DNA of 64,000 nt from Candidatus Kuenenia stuttgartensis (GTDB taxonomy: Bacteria > Planctomycetota > Planctomycetia > Planctomycetales > Planctomycetaceae): contig CAMDPK010000002.1 in the NCBI GenBank assembly GCA_945904015.1, positions 1 through 64,000 of the forward strand, read 5' to 3'. This document shows, piece by piece, positions 1-9,343 of this stretch (positions are counted from its first letter, which is position 1; every line of letters begins with the position of its first letter). The notes beneath the pieces are model-generated. The model was not told where the DNA came from. It made no database searches and was given only the letters and a program-made list of their open reading frames with translations. Both the position numbers and the translations under genes were made by a program.

Positions 1-54
1 CCGCGCGGCGCTAGCCCCGGTTCAAGCTGCGTAACCGGGGCTAGCGCCGCGCGG
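1..54. repeat. Perfect inverted repeat, family A (copy A1)
   Basis: Two perfectly complementary 22-bp arms (1-22 and 33-54) surround a 10-nt loop. The arm core GGCGCTAGCCCCGGTT recurs at 7205-7263, so this is a dispersed repeat and not only a local terminator. It lies at the window edge, so the gene to its left is unknown. Confidence 0.85.
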
Positions 55-130
55 CTCATTTTCGGAATCCGGATGACATCCCCCGCTCGCCAATAGGGGA
101 AGACCTCTTCTCGGCGACCCCCAACGAAAA

Positions 131-159
131 GAGCCTGAGCTTTGTTCAAGCTCAGGCTC
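131..159 (-). terminator. Intrinsic terminator of the RTX gene
   Basis: A perfect 12-bp stem (131-142 with 148-159) closes a 5-nt loop. Read on the minus strand it is followed by TTTTCG. It lies 36 bp beyond the stop codon of the RTX metalloprotease gene, so it is a good candidate rho-independent terminator for that gene. Confidence 0.75.
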
Positions 160-194
160 TCTCGCTGTCACCGTCCGCGCGGGAACGGGGACGG

Positions 195-3100
195 TTACAG
201 CAGTTTCGTCAGCACTGTGGAGTCGAGCTGGAAGTTCTCTTTGATTTCACCGGCAACCCCGGTCACCGTGTCGTCTCCCTGATTGCCCGCGACGGTGTCG
301 GTGCCGCCTTGACCGTCGACGTTGTCGTTGCCGTCGCCGCCGAGCAGGATGTCTCGGCCGGCACCGCCTCGCAGCGTGTCATTGCCGTCACCACCAAGGA
401 TCGTGTCGTTGCCGGCGTTGCCTTGAACCACATCGTCGCCGTCGCCGCCGTCGATCAAGTCGTGGCCATCTTCGCCGAGAATCGTGTCGTTGCCGTCATC
501 GCCGCTGATCGTGTCATCGCCGAGACCGCCGAGAATCGAATCGTCGCCGTGGAAGCCGTTGACGAGGTCATTGCCATCGTTGCCATTGATCGTGTCGTTG
601 TCGGTTCCGCCATCGAGCGTGTCGTCCCCAGCCCCGCCGTCCAAGTTGTCGTCATCGGAGCCGCCCGCCAGGCTATCGTTGCCATCCATGCCGTTGAGCA
701 CGTCGTTGCCATTCAGCCCGGAGAGCGTGTCGTTGCCCGCACCGCCGTTGATGACATCGTTGAGGATGCCGCCCGTCAGGCTGTCGTCGCCGTCACCGCC
801 GTCGATGGTCGAGAGTCCGTCGCCGCCGTCGATGACGTCGCTGCCCGCACCGCCGTCAATGGAATCATCTCCGGCATCGCCACTGAGCGTGTCATCGCCG
901 TCGTTGCCGATGAGCGTGTCGTTGCCATCGCCGCCGCTCAGCAACTCGGCGCTGTCCGTGCCGACCAGCAAATCGTTGCCGGCTTCGCCGAACACTCGCA
1001 AGAGGACGCCGCCGAGCTTGGCTCCCGCGTCCGCCTGTACGCGGTCGTTGCCGGTACCGGCATTCAGCCGAAGTTCGGTCGCGCCCACTCCGCTCAGGTC
1101 CGCAACGTTGATGCGATCGGTGCCTCCCGCAGCCGTGACCTGCACGAGTTCGATGTCGCTGCTGAGAGACTGCGTCGTCGTGTCGATCGAGATGGTCAAC
1201 AATCCCGCCGCTTGTCCGACATTGAACGTGTTCGCTGAATTGCTGCCAAAGAACTCGAAGCTGTCGCTCCCTTCGCCGCCGACGATGGAATCGACGCCGT
1301 CGCCGAGCGCCGCAATGATCGAGTCGTCACCATCGCCGCCCAGGACCGTGTCTTTGCCCGCTCCGCCTCGCAACGTGTCGTTGCCCCCTTGTCCCTGAAT
1401 CGAATCGTTACCGGCCGCACCGACTAGACTGTCATCGCCGTCGCCACCTGCAAGCTGATCGTTCCCAACACCACCATTGAGCACGTCGTTCCCGGCACTG
1501 CCATTCAACGTGTCGTCGCCCGCTCCGCCCAGCAACGTGTCGCCGTTCACCGCTGCGACCGGCGTCGCGAGGGAAAAGGACAGATTGTCGATCGCAAATC
1601 GAGTTCCGCCGGTCGACGTTGGTGCCGACGTGAAATCCAACCGCATCCGCCGAACGGCCGTCGTGCCCGTGTAGCTGAAGTTCCCCTCGGTATACAGCAG
1701 GATCTGTTGTAGGTTGACCGTCGATGACGCAATCACGTTCAAGTTGCTGTCGAACAACGTGACCGCGACTCCATTGGGAATGCTGGGACCACTGCTGCGG
1801 GCGACGCCGAAGGACAACGTCGTCGCCGGCGACGTGAAATCCACCGTCAGCACACCCAGCGCATTGCCTTCCAATACTGGGTCGGTCAGAAACTGACTGA
1901 ATCCCGCTCCCGCACCAATCGAGACATTCAGATTGGCATCCGTCGAGTCGATCCCCGCGACTTGAAAACCAAACGTCGCTCCCAGAATCGACTGGCCGTT
2001 CGCGGGCGTGGAGGCTGGAACTTCGTCGAACGCGATTGTCGCTCGTCCAGCCGATGTCGTCGTGACGGCGGCGAGGACCGGGCCTGTCATCGGTCCCCCA
2101 GGCTGGGTGTTATTCCCCATGTATCCGACGGTCCACAGACGTGCGACTTCCCTTGTCAGCGGCTGCACGAGTTGGACGGGCTTGCTCGCAATTTGCCAGG
2201 TTCCACGCGGCCGGGCACTCACTCCGGTCGTCGAGATGACTGCCGCCAACGTGCTGGTCGCCGAGGTTCCGCTGAGTCCGGCCGTCGATGGGGTGAACGG
2301 GTCCGCTTGGCCGAAGTCCACCTGATAACCCATGTCCGCCAAGGCGGCGACGGTCACGCGACTGAGCGGGTTGCTGCCGGCACCAATCACGCTCGACATC
2401 AACTCGTTGCCGAATATGCTCTCGCGCCAGTGCAAGCCCGCCGATGCAGTTCCACCAACATTCTCCAATGGGACGTTGGGCTCAGTGGACCGGAAGATCC
2501 GGTCGTACTCACCGGTGGCTTGCGCTCCGATGAATCGCGGATTGCTCGTTCCCGCGCTGACGATCAAGCCTTGTTGAGCCCACACGGTGCCGAAGCCGAG
2601 GGCATGTCCGATCTCGTGCAAGATGACATCCGACAACGAACCGTCCGCTTCGATCGCGGCTAGATCGGCAGAGTCAATCGTGATCGACGCCATCGCCGGC
2701 AAGAACGAACCGGTTCGCTGCACGTCGATTCCCGTCTGCCCCATTACTCCGCCGGGACCATCAATCGCCGTGACCGTGACCGTGATCACCAGATCGTCGA
2801 TCGTGCCGACATTCGCCACGATCACGTCGGGCAAGTCGCCACGAATAATGGACTCCCACTTCGCTTCGGCCGCGTCGAACGCCGCAGTGTCGCTGGCACT
2901 TAGCCCAGCCGGCAAATCAATGACGATGTCGAATTGCCCTGGCGCACCAATCGGCACGCCGATCGTCCCGATGTCGTCCGCTCCGAACGAGGACACACCG
3001 TAGGGCAGCGTGATCGTTCGCAGCAGCGAGCCGTCGCGGTTGAAAATGTCCAGCGACGACGTGACGCTCAGCGCGGTCGCCGTCGAGACTCGCGAGCTTC

Positions 3101-4829
3101 CCAAGAAGATGTTGCCGTCCAGCACGCCCACGCCGGAATAAGTCCCCGCCGAGGTCGTCGTCACGCTGAAGCTGTCCGTGATCAGACCAGACAACGGATT
3201 GATTTCGACGATCGAACGCCCGTTTGCGACCGTCGCGATCAAGCGATCGGGATTCGTCGCACCGGCGAGTCCCCCCACCAGATTCGTATTGGGATTCACA
3301 CTGTTGATGTCCAGCACTGTGCTCACGCCGCCAAGCGCGGGATCAAAGACGAGGATGTCATCGTTCGCGGAATCCTGGATGTAGAGCAACCCGTTGAGAA
3401 ACGCCAAAGCGTCGTACCGTTGATTCGTCGGCCGCGGGATGAGCGTGCTGTCGAGGACGATGCCCGTGGTGGGATCGAGCCGATACAGCGTGTTCGTGCC
3501 GAAACCGTTGAGGTAGTACAACGAGTTGCCATCGAAGGCCAAACCATCACCGTTGACACTCGTCGGTTCCGGGGCCGCGAAGCGATTCAGCTCCGTACCG
3601 GTTTGCGGATCAAGTTCGACAATCTGACTGCGATTGTTGTTCGGCACCGCAAACAGCCGAGCCGGAAGCGGAGCCGGAGGAGCCGGAGGAGTCGGCACTT
3701 CTTCTGCGTTCATGAGATCGTTTCCGGCACCTCCATCGAGCATGTCGAAGCCGTCGCCGCCGAACAGCGTGTCGTTGCCCGACTGGCCGAGCAACGTGTC
3801 CGAGCCGAGGTTGCCGTCCATCGAATCGTTGCCAGCTCCACCCAAAATCGAATCATCGCCGTTGTTGCCTTGCAGCGAGTCAAAACCGCCGCGGCCGTTC
3901 AAAAAATCATTGCCGTCGTCCCCTTGGATCGCGTCCGCTCCGTCGCCGCCGTCCAACGAATCGTTGTCATCGCCTCCCAGCAGCGAATCGGCACCTTCGT
4001 TACCCAGCAGCGTGTCGTCGCCGAGTCCACCGCTCAACGAGTCGGCTCCCGCGCCCCCCAGCAGCGAGTCATTGTCGTCGCCGCCGTCGATCGAGTCGGC
4101 TCCCATCATGCCGTTGAGCGTGTCGAGGCCCGCAGATCCCGCGATCAAATCGTCGCCGTCGCCACCGGTCACGTCGTCGTTGTCCGCACCGCCATCAATC
4201 GTGTCGTTGCCGTCGTGGCCGATGATGATGTCGTCCCCGTCGCCACCGTCGATGCTGTCGTCGCCGTCTTCGCCGTTGATCGTGTCGTTGCCGCCGCCGC
4301 CGACAATCGTGTCGTTGCCGTCGTTGCCGTTGATCGACGAAGCGCCGTCGAGGCAAGTGATGACATCGTCGCCGTGATTGCCCAACAACGTCTCGACGAT
4401 GCCGTCGCTGCCGAGAATCGTGTCACTGCCGTGACCACCATCGACGTTGATCGTGGCCAAGTTTGGGTAGTTCGCGATGCTCACCAGGCTCAAGTCGATC
4501 GTGTTCGCCAGGTCGCCTCCCTGAATCACGAACGACGTGACCGAACTGGTCAACACGCTGCCGACGGACGAAACCGCGGTGCCGTTCGCCAGCACTTGCA
4601 CGGTCGTTCCCGCACCCGAGCCGGTGGAGCCAACGGTGATGTCATCGTTCGAGCTCGAGAAGATGTTGAGTTCGCCATTCACGAACAACGCCGACACGGA
4701 CAGCAGCGATTTGGCCTCAAGCTGCTCAAGCTGCCCGGCGACCGGCAACTTGGCCGCGCGACGCCGAGTGGCCGTCACTCGTTCCGTGAACCGACCGCGA
4801 ACCACTTCCAGCCACGATAGAAATCGCAT
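195..4829 (-). CDS. Large RTX (hemolysin-type Ca-binding) protein with M8/leishmanolysin-like metalloprotease domain
   Basis: Predicted secreted or surface protein of 1544 residues. The N-terminus is basic and contains LEQLEAKSLLS (about residues 35-45), resembling the LE-x-R-x-LLS motif common at the start of giant planctomycete surface proteins. Residues about 125-380 and about 1110-1530 are long arrays of GGxGxDxU nonapeptides, which in RTX proteins form calcium-bound beta rolls. Between them, residues about 395-640 look like beta-propeller repeats (DPQTG, DPTTG, DPALG). A metalloprotease segment follows, with HEIGHALGFGTVW starting at residue 738 and downstream HWRESIFGNELMSS, which fits the third histidine ligand and Met-turn region of leishmanolysin-like (M8) peptidases. 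A beta-rich segment (about 920-1100) precedes the second array. The repetitive DNA gives long spurious antisense frames. Protease activity and calcium binding are inferred from motifs; the substrate is unknown. Confidence 0.85.
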   Translation of the reverse strand: MRFLSWLEVVRGRFTERVTATRRRAAKLPVAGQLEQLEAKSLLSVSALFVNGELNIFSSSNDDITVGSTGSGAGTTVQVLANGTAVSSVGSVLTSSVTSFVIQGGDLANTIDLSLVSIANYPNLATINVDGGHGSDTILGSDGIVETLLGNHGDDVITCLDGASSINGNDGNDTIVGGGGNDTINGEDGDDSIDGGDGDDIIIGHDGNDTIDGGADNDDVTGGDGDDLIAGSAGLDTLNGMMGADSIDGGDDNDSLLGGAGADSLSGGLGDDTLLGNEGADSLLGGDDNDSLDGGDGADAIQGDDGNDFLNGRGGFDSLQGNNGDDSILGGAGNDSMDGNLGSDTLLGQSGNDTLFGGDGFDMLDGGAGNDLMNAEEVPTPPAPPAPLPARLFAVPNNNRSQIVELDPQTGTELNRFAAPEPTSVNGDGLAFDGNSLYYLNGFGTNTLYRLDPTTGIVLDSTLIPRPTNQRYDALAFLNGLLYIQDSANDDILVFDPALGGVSTVLDINSVNPNTNLVGGLAGATNPDRLIATVANGRSIVEINPLSGLITDSFSVTTTSAGTYSGVGVLDGNIFLGSSRVSTATALSVTSSLDIFNRDGSLLRTITLPYGVSSFGADDIGTIGVPIGAPGQFDIVIDLPAGLSASDTAAFDAAEAKWESIIRGDLPDVIVANVGTIDDLVITVTVTAIDGPGGVMGQTGIDVQRTGSFLPAMASITIDSADLAAIEADGSLSDVILHEIGHALGFGTVWAQQGLIVSAGTSNPRFIGAQATGEYDRIFRSTEPNVPLENVGGTASAGLHWRESIFGNELMSSVIGAGSNPLSRVTVAALADMGYQVDFGQADPFTPSTAGLSGTSATSTLAAVISTTGVSARPRGTWQIASKPVQLVQPLTREVARLWTVGYMGNNTQPGGPMTGPVLAAVTTTSAGRATIAFDEVPASTPANGQSILGATFGFQVAGIDSTDANLNVSIGAGAGFSQFLTDPVLEGNALGVLTVDFTSPATTLSFGVARSSGPSIPNGVAVTLFDSNLNVIASSTVNLQQILLYTEGNFSYTGTTAVRRMRLDFTSAPTSTGGTRFAIDNLSFSLATPVAAVNGDTLLGGAGDDTLNGSAGNDVLNGGVGNDQLAGGDGDDSLVGAAGNDSIQGQGGNDTLRGGAGKDTVLGGDGDDSIIAALGDGVDSIVGGEGSDSFEFFGSNSANTFNVGQAAGLLTISIDTTTQSLSSDIELVQVTAAGGTDRINVADLSGVGATELRLNAGTGNDRVQADAGAKLGGVLLRVFGEAGNDLLVGTDSAELLSGGDGNDTLIGNDGDDTLSGDAGDDSIDGGAGSDVIDGGDGLSTIDGGDGDDSLTGGILNDVINGGAGNDTLSGLNGNDVLNGMDGNDSLAGGSDDDNLDGGAGDDTLDGGTDNDTINGNDGNDLVNGFHGDDSILGGLGDDTISGDDGNDTILGEDGHDLIDGGDGDDVVQGNAGNDTILGGDGNDTLRGGAGRDILLGGDGNDNVDGQGGTDTVAGNQGDDTVTGVAGEIKENFQLDSTVLTKLL

Positions 4830-5180
4830 AGCCCCATCCTTGGGAGAATGTGAGATTCAGACACCCCTCGTGAGCCGCCCGCTCGCCCTTGCGGACGAAC
4901 GATCGACACTCACGGCACAAACCTCGTGTGATCGTCAGTCTTCATCAGCCTTTCGGGACCGTTCGATTCAATACAAACGGAAAGGTCGCAGCACTCTCCG
5001 CGACCGAACTGCCCCGGAGGCGGAAACTCTTCGCCATTTTTCCAGGTCGAACATCTCGCAGAGATCGACGTCTGCCTAAGTCGCCGGGCTTACCCAGCCG
5101 AGAATCCTCTTGGTCGATTCTCGTGTGCGTTGATAGATTCCCGCCCCTTGCCACCAAAGCCTCTGATCTCAGGACCAATC
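4830..5180. other. Divergent intergenic region (about 350 bp)
   Basis: This stretch separates the divergently transcribed RTX and L,D-transpeptidase genes and must carry both promoters. No convincing coding sequence, hairpin or repeat was seen. Several short frames cross it but none has a credible ribosome site or recognisable protein. Confidence 0.4.
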
Positions 5181-6404
5181 ATGCCCCGCTGGATTTCTCC
5201 GTTCTCGGCTGTGATCGTCGTGCTCCTGGGCTGCGCCGGATTCGCCGCCTATCGCAGCGGCTGGATTCCCGTGGAGTTTGGCGGGACACCCACTGGGGCC
5301 ATCGTCGATGCGAATTCGACTTTGGGCGGTCTGGATCAACCGCCGGAGTTTGAAGCCGATGACTCTGCGTCGCCCGACGTCTGCGGAGTCACTCGCGAGA
5401 GAAACACGAATCCAATCGAGCCGTTGCTGCCGGATGAGTCACTCGACCCGAACGGCTCCTCTCAGACCGCCGTCCGTCGTTCCAAATGGGACACCCTGTT
5501 GGACGAGGAGCCAGCCGACGACGATGCGATCGTTGTCCAACCATCTGTGTTCCAAAAGACCGTCGGCCCCACGTCCAGTCGGCTGCGACTCATCGCCGAA
5601 GAACAGCCGATCGCCGCGCCGAAAAAGTCCGAACCGACAAACGATCCTCCCGCCGCAGAATCCGAAACCAACACCGAGCCTGCTGTTCGCGTCGCCGAAC
5701 GCTCGAAGGAGCAGGAATCAACATTCGACTTCACAGCGATCGACCGCCAGATCAAAGCCGCGCAAGTCGTCGAGGCTCACAAGGCTTTGTCGAAGCTGTA
5801 TTGGCAACAGCCGGATTTGAGATCGCATGTGCAAGAACGAATCGACCTCACGGCGAAGGCGATCTATTTTTCGCCGCAACCGCACATTCAAGAGCCGTAT
5901 GTCGTGCAGGCCGGCGACCAACTTCGCAAAATCGCGACCAAGCATCACGTCCCGTGGCCGTATCTCGTGCGGCTCAATCGCATCGATCCCAAACGCCTGC
6001 GCGAAGGCCAGAAACTGAAAGTCATCGATGGACCCTTCGGAGCGGTCATCACGCTCACCGACTTTGAGCTGACGTTGCACCTCGGCGGTCAATATGTGCG
6101 CAGCTATCCGTGCTGCATCGGCAAGAACAATGCGACTCCCACTGGGAAGTTCAAGGTGCTCAACAAAGTCACCAGCCCGCAGTACACCGACCCCGACGGC
6201 AAAGTCTTTTCAGGCAGCGATCCCAAGAACCCTCTGGGAACTCACTGGATCGACCTGGGAGACAGCTACGGCATCCACGGAACCATCGAGCCAGATTCGA
6301 TTGGCAAGGCCGAGTCGCGGGGCTGCATCCGGCTGCTCAATGCGGATGTCAGCGAAGTTTACGATCTGCTCGAAACGGGGGCCGAGGTCGTGATCCGCCA
6401 ATAG
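5181..6404 (+). CDS. LysM domain L,D-transpeptidase (YkuD family)
   Basis: Envelope enzyme of 407 residues expected to cross-link peptidoglycan or attach proteins to it. An N-terminal membrane anchor or signal (ISPFSAVIVVLLGCAGFAAY) is followed by an acidic, proline-rich linker. A LysM domain runs from about residue 240 (YVVQAGDQLRKIATKH) to 283, and a YkuD catalytic domain fills the C-terminal 115 residues. The catalytic signature is complete: His366 in GIHGT and Cys382 in SRGCIRL, spaced as in the family. The ATG at 5181 was chosen because AGGA lies just upstream and the signal segment follows directly; a frame-extending ATG at 5130 adds 17 unlikely residues. Relevant because planctomycetes were once thought to lack peptidoglycan. 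Family call is firm; substrate is inferred. Confidence 0.9.
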   Translation: MPRWISPFSAVIVVLLGCAGFAAYRSGWIPVEFGGTPTGAIVDANSTLGGLDQPPEFEADDSASPDVCGVTRERNTNPIEPLLPDESLDPNGSSQTAVRRSKWDTLLDEEPADDDAIVVQPSVFQKTVGPTSSRLRLIAEEQPIAAPKKSEPTNDPPAAESETNTEPAVRVAERSKEQESTFDFTAIDRQIKAAQVVEAHKALSKLYWQQPDLRSHVQERIDLTAKAIYFSPQPHIQEPYVVQAGDQLRKIATKHHVPWPYLVRLNRIDPKRLREGQKLKVIDGPFGAVITLTDFELTLHLGGQYVRSYPCCIGKNNATPTGKFKVLNKVTSPQYTDPDGKVFSGSDPKNPLGTHWIDLGDSYGIHGTIEPDSIGKAESRGCIRLLNADVSEVYDLLETGAEVVIRQ

Positions 6405-6751
6405 GCTCGTGTTCTCTTGAGCGACCAAGTTTCGGCGTGAATTGAACATCGCTCTCGCCCAACGCTGCGGAATCGCCACACGATTGCTTCGTTGCCAATT
6501 CTCACCGCGCGGCATCTGCCCCGTGATTCTGCGAGGATTTCACGTTCCCGTGGCAGGACCACGCATCGTTTTCACAACGTCCCAGCAACGCAGGCGTCTT
6601 GAGCATGTCTGCTGCAACAGGCGGTCGTCATCAGCGACTCAGGGCAATTTGTCGTTCCGATTTTTGACGGTGCGGGCACGCAACCTAGGTTAGTCGAACA
6701 AACCGGTTGGTACAGGCCGGTGCTTGACTCACTCAGAAAACGGAAACCGCC
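6405..6751. other. Intergenic region (about 350 bp) upstream of the HPt-like gene
   Basis: No credible gene was found here. The right end holds a promoter-like pair described separately. The rest shows no repeat or strong hairpin. Confidence 0.4.
6664..6691 (+). promoter_or_regulatory. Candidate sigma-70-type promoter
   Basis: TTGACG (6664-6669) and TAGGTT (6686-6691) are separated by 16 bp and lie about 60 bp before the start codon of the HPt-like gene. The -35 box matches 5 of 6 consensus bases; the -10 box is weak. Position and spacing support it, but no experimental or comparative evidence is available. Confidence 0.3.
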
Positions 6752-7159
6752 ATGAACACTCAATTCTGCTCAGGCCAAGACAAGCTGATCGCGAAGATCA
6801 ACGGCCAGCTCGCGTTTCTGGAAGTCGCGCTGACGGCGCTCAAACAGGCCGACATCGGCGAAAAGGTTCTGACGCAAATGCACCGCGGCGTCACCTCCAT
6901 TCGCAGCACGCTTCGCACGGCCGACTCGCCAGACTTGGAGGCGTTTGCTTGCGACTTCGAAGACCTGCTGGGTTTGATCTGCGCCGGCGAGATCAAATTC
7001 TCGTCGGACATGATCCAAATCGTGCGTCGCAGCACAGCAACTCTGGCACAAGGCGTCGAGGCCCTCCAGAACGGCGACTCGGTGGCAGACGCAGTGCAGG
7101 AGACTCGTGACGCGGTCTTCTCGCTGTTGCTCGACCACGCTGTGACTGTCAAACGCTAA
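6752..7159 (+). CDS. HPt-like (CheA P1-like) helical protein without the phospho-accepting histidine
   Basis: Small, apparently all-helical cytoplasmic protein of 135 residues with no signal or membrane segment. The stretch MHRGVTSIRSTLR (from about residue 44) followed by LEAFACDFEDLLGLICAGEIKF resembles the CheA P1/HPt pattern, in which FHTIKG is followed by ALEDLLDRVRSGE. The position equivalent to the phosphorylated histidine appears to be Thr or Ser (TSIRS), so it could not act as a normal phosphotransfer protein. It may bind a kinase or regulator, or be an unrelated helical bundle. It stands alone, preceded by a long leader and followed by repeat A2. The family link is a visual inference only. 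Confidence 0.55.
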   Translation: MNTQFCSGQDKLIAKINGQLAFLEVALTALKQADIGEKVLTQMHRGVTSIRSTLRTADSPDLEAFACDFEDLLGLICAGEIKFSSDMIQIVRRSTATLAQGVEALQNGDSVADAVQETRDAVFSLLLDHAVTVKR

Positions 7160-7204
7160 GTCACGAGGTCGCAATAACTTCCCGAAGTGAAACAGGCTGA
7201 TATC

Positions 7205-7263
7205 AGCCGCAGGGCGCTAGCCCCGGTTCGGATGACACAAACCGGGGCTAGCGCCCTGCGGCT
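7205..7263. repeat. Inverted repeat, family A (copy A2)
   Basis: Perfect 24-bp arms (7205-7228 and 7240-7263) around an 11-nt loop, sharing the core GGCGCTAGCCCCGGTT with copy A1. It lies in the convergent junction between the HPt-like gene (+) and the BBP7-like gene (-), so it could also terminate transcription from both sides. Confidence 0.85.
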
Positions 7264-7274
7264 AATCGGGAAAT

Positions 7275-7305
7275 GGGCCGAGATCACGTTTCGTGATCCC
7301 GGCCC
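7275..7305 (-). terminator. Hairpin downstream of the BBP7-like gene
   Basis: 14-bp arms (7275-7288 and 7292-7305) with one mismatch and a 3-nt loop. It lies 50 bp beyond the stop codon of the minus-strand barrel gene. On that strand the stem is followed by ATTTCCC, a weak U tract, so termination is plausible but not certain. Confidence 0.5.
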
Positions 7306-7354
7306 AGCGATTGAAGGCGGTGGGGGCAAGCGTCTGTCCAAGTCGCCCCGTGAC

Positions 7355-9163
7355 TCAATACTGCCAGCTCACTCCGAAGCTGTAGTTGTTCGTCACGTAA
7401 GTATTTCGCTTCCCGTTGATCGTCGGAAACAGGCCGGCTGCGGGATTGCCTTGCCACAAGACGCTGCCTGTCGTGTCCGTCACTCCGCCGATCATCAGGA
7501 TCGAGTAGCCCGCCTTAAATCGAGCCTTCTCGAAAACTCCGAACCGTTTCAAAACCGGCACGTACTGGAACAACGGTGCCTCGGCAGCAATCGTCTGCTC
7601 CAACATCGGCGAGACGTGGGTCGTCGTCTGTGAGTCGGTGAATGAGTTCGGAGTCGCATCGTCTGTGGACGCCAACAACAGATTGGACTCGCGAGTGTGC
7701 ATCGCGATGTTGTCGCCACTCAAGCTCAACCGTGTGTAGTTCGCCAACAGGCCGACCTTCGTTGTGCCGGTCAGTAGGAGCGATTCGCCTCCAAAATCGT
7801 AGGTTAGCCCCAGTTCACCGCCACCCAAGTGTTGATCAGCATCGTTATTCAGGTACGACGTGATTGGGTAACGGAAGTGGTCGTGGAAGGAGAAGAAATT
7901 CAACGTGTTCTGTTGTTGGTTTCCGCCACCTTGTTGTTGGCCACCCGACGATTCGCCACCAGCGTTATCCACGATTCCATCGCGATCGTTGTCGATATGG
8001 TCGGGTGTTGCGTGAATCTTGATGTCCGGACTGAGAGTCTGGTTGCCGCCGCCGCCACCTTGCTGCTGCTGAGTGCTGGTGTAAGCGAGACCGCTGTCTT
8101 GTCCAAAGAATCGGAAGCCTTCTTTCAAGTAGAAGTACCGCATACCGACCGTCGGACGAACACGCAGCGACCCCCAGTTCAAGACCGGTGACATGACCCA
8201 CTCGACGTTGCCTCCGTACAACTCTGACCGGAGCTTCATCTGATACTCCAAGTCGTACGGCACGGTCACGCCACCAAGTGTCGTCCCATCCGCGAATTTG
8301 CGAATCGTCCCGTCATCCAAGGGCAACCCACCCAGGTTGTCGATGTTGTTCGCCAATACGTCGTTGATATCGTTGAATCGTCCCACCGTGGTCGGCTGTT
8401 GGGCCGTGAGTTGAGTCAATTCCGATTGAAGCTGCGCCGCAGCGGCCGTGTTTCCCTGCGCGTTGAGTTCATTGATGATGTGCAATTGCTCGATCAGAAA
8501 CAGAGCGTAGTCACGCTGCGTGTCGCGATGCTCCGACACCAGTGCGTCGCGGGCGTTGTAGTTGAAGCTGCCTTGATTGGTGAGAAAGCCCAACCGGACA
8601 CCACTGTCATCAGCGTTGTCATACCCCCAGATCACTCGCGCTCCCTGGTTGTTCATTCTGCGTTCGGGCTTGCCGAAATCGAATTTTCCGAACAACGGAT
8701 ATCCGACGGTCGAGTTCGCTTCGCTGTCCAGGAACGGAGTGAGGATGCCGCCCTGCTGTCCCTGCTGTCCACCACCGCCGCCTTGCTGCTGAGTTCCAAT
8801 TTGCGACTGAATGGTCTGCGGATAATTCTGAGCATCCGTGTTCCCCACGATCGAATCTGAAGTCCGAGTTCGCCCGGTCAAGTACTCGATGCTGAGGAGA
8901 TACCGACGAGTGAGATTGTTCTCGGATTCCGACCACAAGCCGTTGTTAAACGTCTGTTGGCTGAAGGAATTTTGGTACGGAGAAGTCTCCGGCCAGGGCG
9001 AATACGACGCCGGCGGTCCGGAGCCGGGCATCGGCACGCCTCCATAGCCGTCGTAGGCCATGCCGGGGGCCATCCCCATCGGCGATTGAGCCTGAGCCGT
9101 GAGAGTGCTCGCCGCAATGAGCGAGGTGACGAATACTGCTGTGAGCCAGTGCTTGAACCGCAT
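7355..9163 (-). CDS. Predicted outer-membrane beta-barrel protein, BBP7-like
   Basis: Secreted protein of 602 residues with a signal peptide (MRFKHWLTAVFVTSLIAAST, cleaved near AQA). The body has alternating beta-strand character, an early YLLSIEYLTGRT strand and a C-terminal NYSFGVSWQY ending in an aromatic residue, as expected for an outer-membrane barrel; the pattern resembles the planctomycete BBP7 porin family. Three Gln/Gly-rich inserts (about residues 130-140, 370-380 and 410-420) and a DNDRDGIVDN segment resembling thrombospondin type-3 Ca-binding loops probably lie in surface loops. The ATG at 9163 has AAGGAAG upstream; the longer frame lacks a signal at its start. Function (porin or structural barrel) is inferred. 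Confidence 0.75.
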   Translation of the reverse strand: MRFKHWLTAVFVTSLIAASTLTAQAQSPMGMAPGMAYDGYGGVPMPGSGPPASYSPWPETSPYQNSFSQQTFNNGLWSESENNLTRRYLLSIEYLTGRTRTSDSIVGNTDAQNYPQTIQSQIGTQQQGGGGGQQGQQGGILTPFLDSEANSTVGYPLFGKFDFGKPERRMNNQGARVIWGYDNADDSGVRLGFLTNQGSFNYNARDALVSEHRDTQRDYALFLIEQLHIINELNAQGNTAAAAQLQSELTQLTAQQPTTVGRFNDINDVLANNIDNLGGLPLDDGTIRKFADGTTLGGVTVPYDLEYQMKLRSELYGGNVEWVMSPVLNWGSLRVRPTVGMRYFYLKEGFRFFGQDSGLAYTSTQQQQGGGGGNQTLSPDIKIHATPDHIDNDRDGIVDNAGGESSGGQQQGGGNQQQNTLNFFSFHDHFRYPITSYLNNDADQHLGGGELGLTYDFGGESLLLTGTTKVGLLANYTRLSLSGDNIAMHTRESNLLLASTDDATPNSFTDSQTTTHVSPMLEQTIAAEAPLFQYVPVLKRFGVFEKARFKAGYSILMIGGVTDTTGSVLWQGNPAAGLFPTINGKRNTYVTNNYSFGVSWQY

Positions 9164-9343
9164 CAGAACTTCCTTGGACTGCTCGTCTTCGGAGTTTGTT
9201 GACACCCTCCGCGCATCCCAAAAGGCGCGCGGCAGGGAGACCTGCGGTTCTTATCGTCGTGGCGACTTGGCAAACTGTAGCGGTTATTCCAATCGTGCCG
9301 GTTTTCAGGGTCACGGAAGACCCGAAGAGTTTTCAAGCAACCA

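Noticed and set aside
309-1238. Long plus-strand open frame of 309 residues opposite the RTX gene
   Set aside because: It is the reverse reading of GGxGxD repeats, producing Val/Ala-rich repetitive protein without a ribosome site. The minus-strand product has clear domains.
2934-4820. Plus-strand open frame of 628 residues opposite the RTX gene
   Set aside because: Antisense shadow of the RTX repeats and protease; Arg/Val-rich low-complexity translation with no family resemblance.
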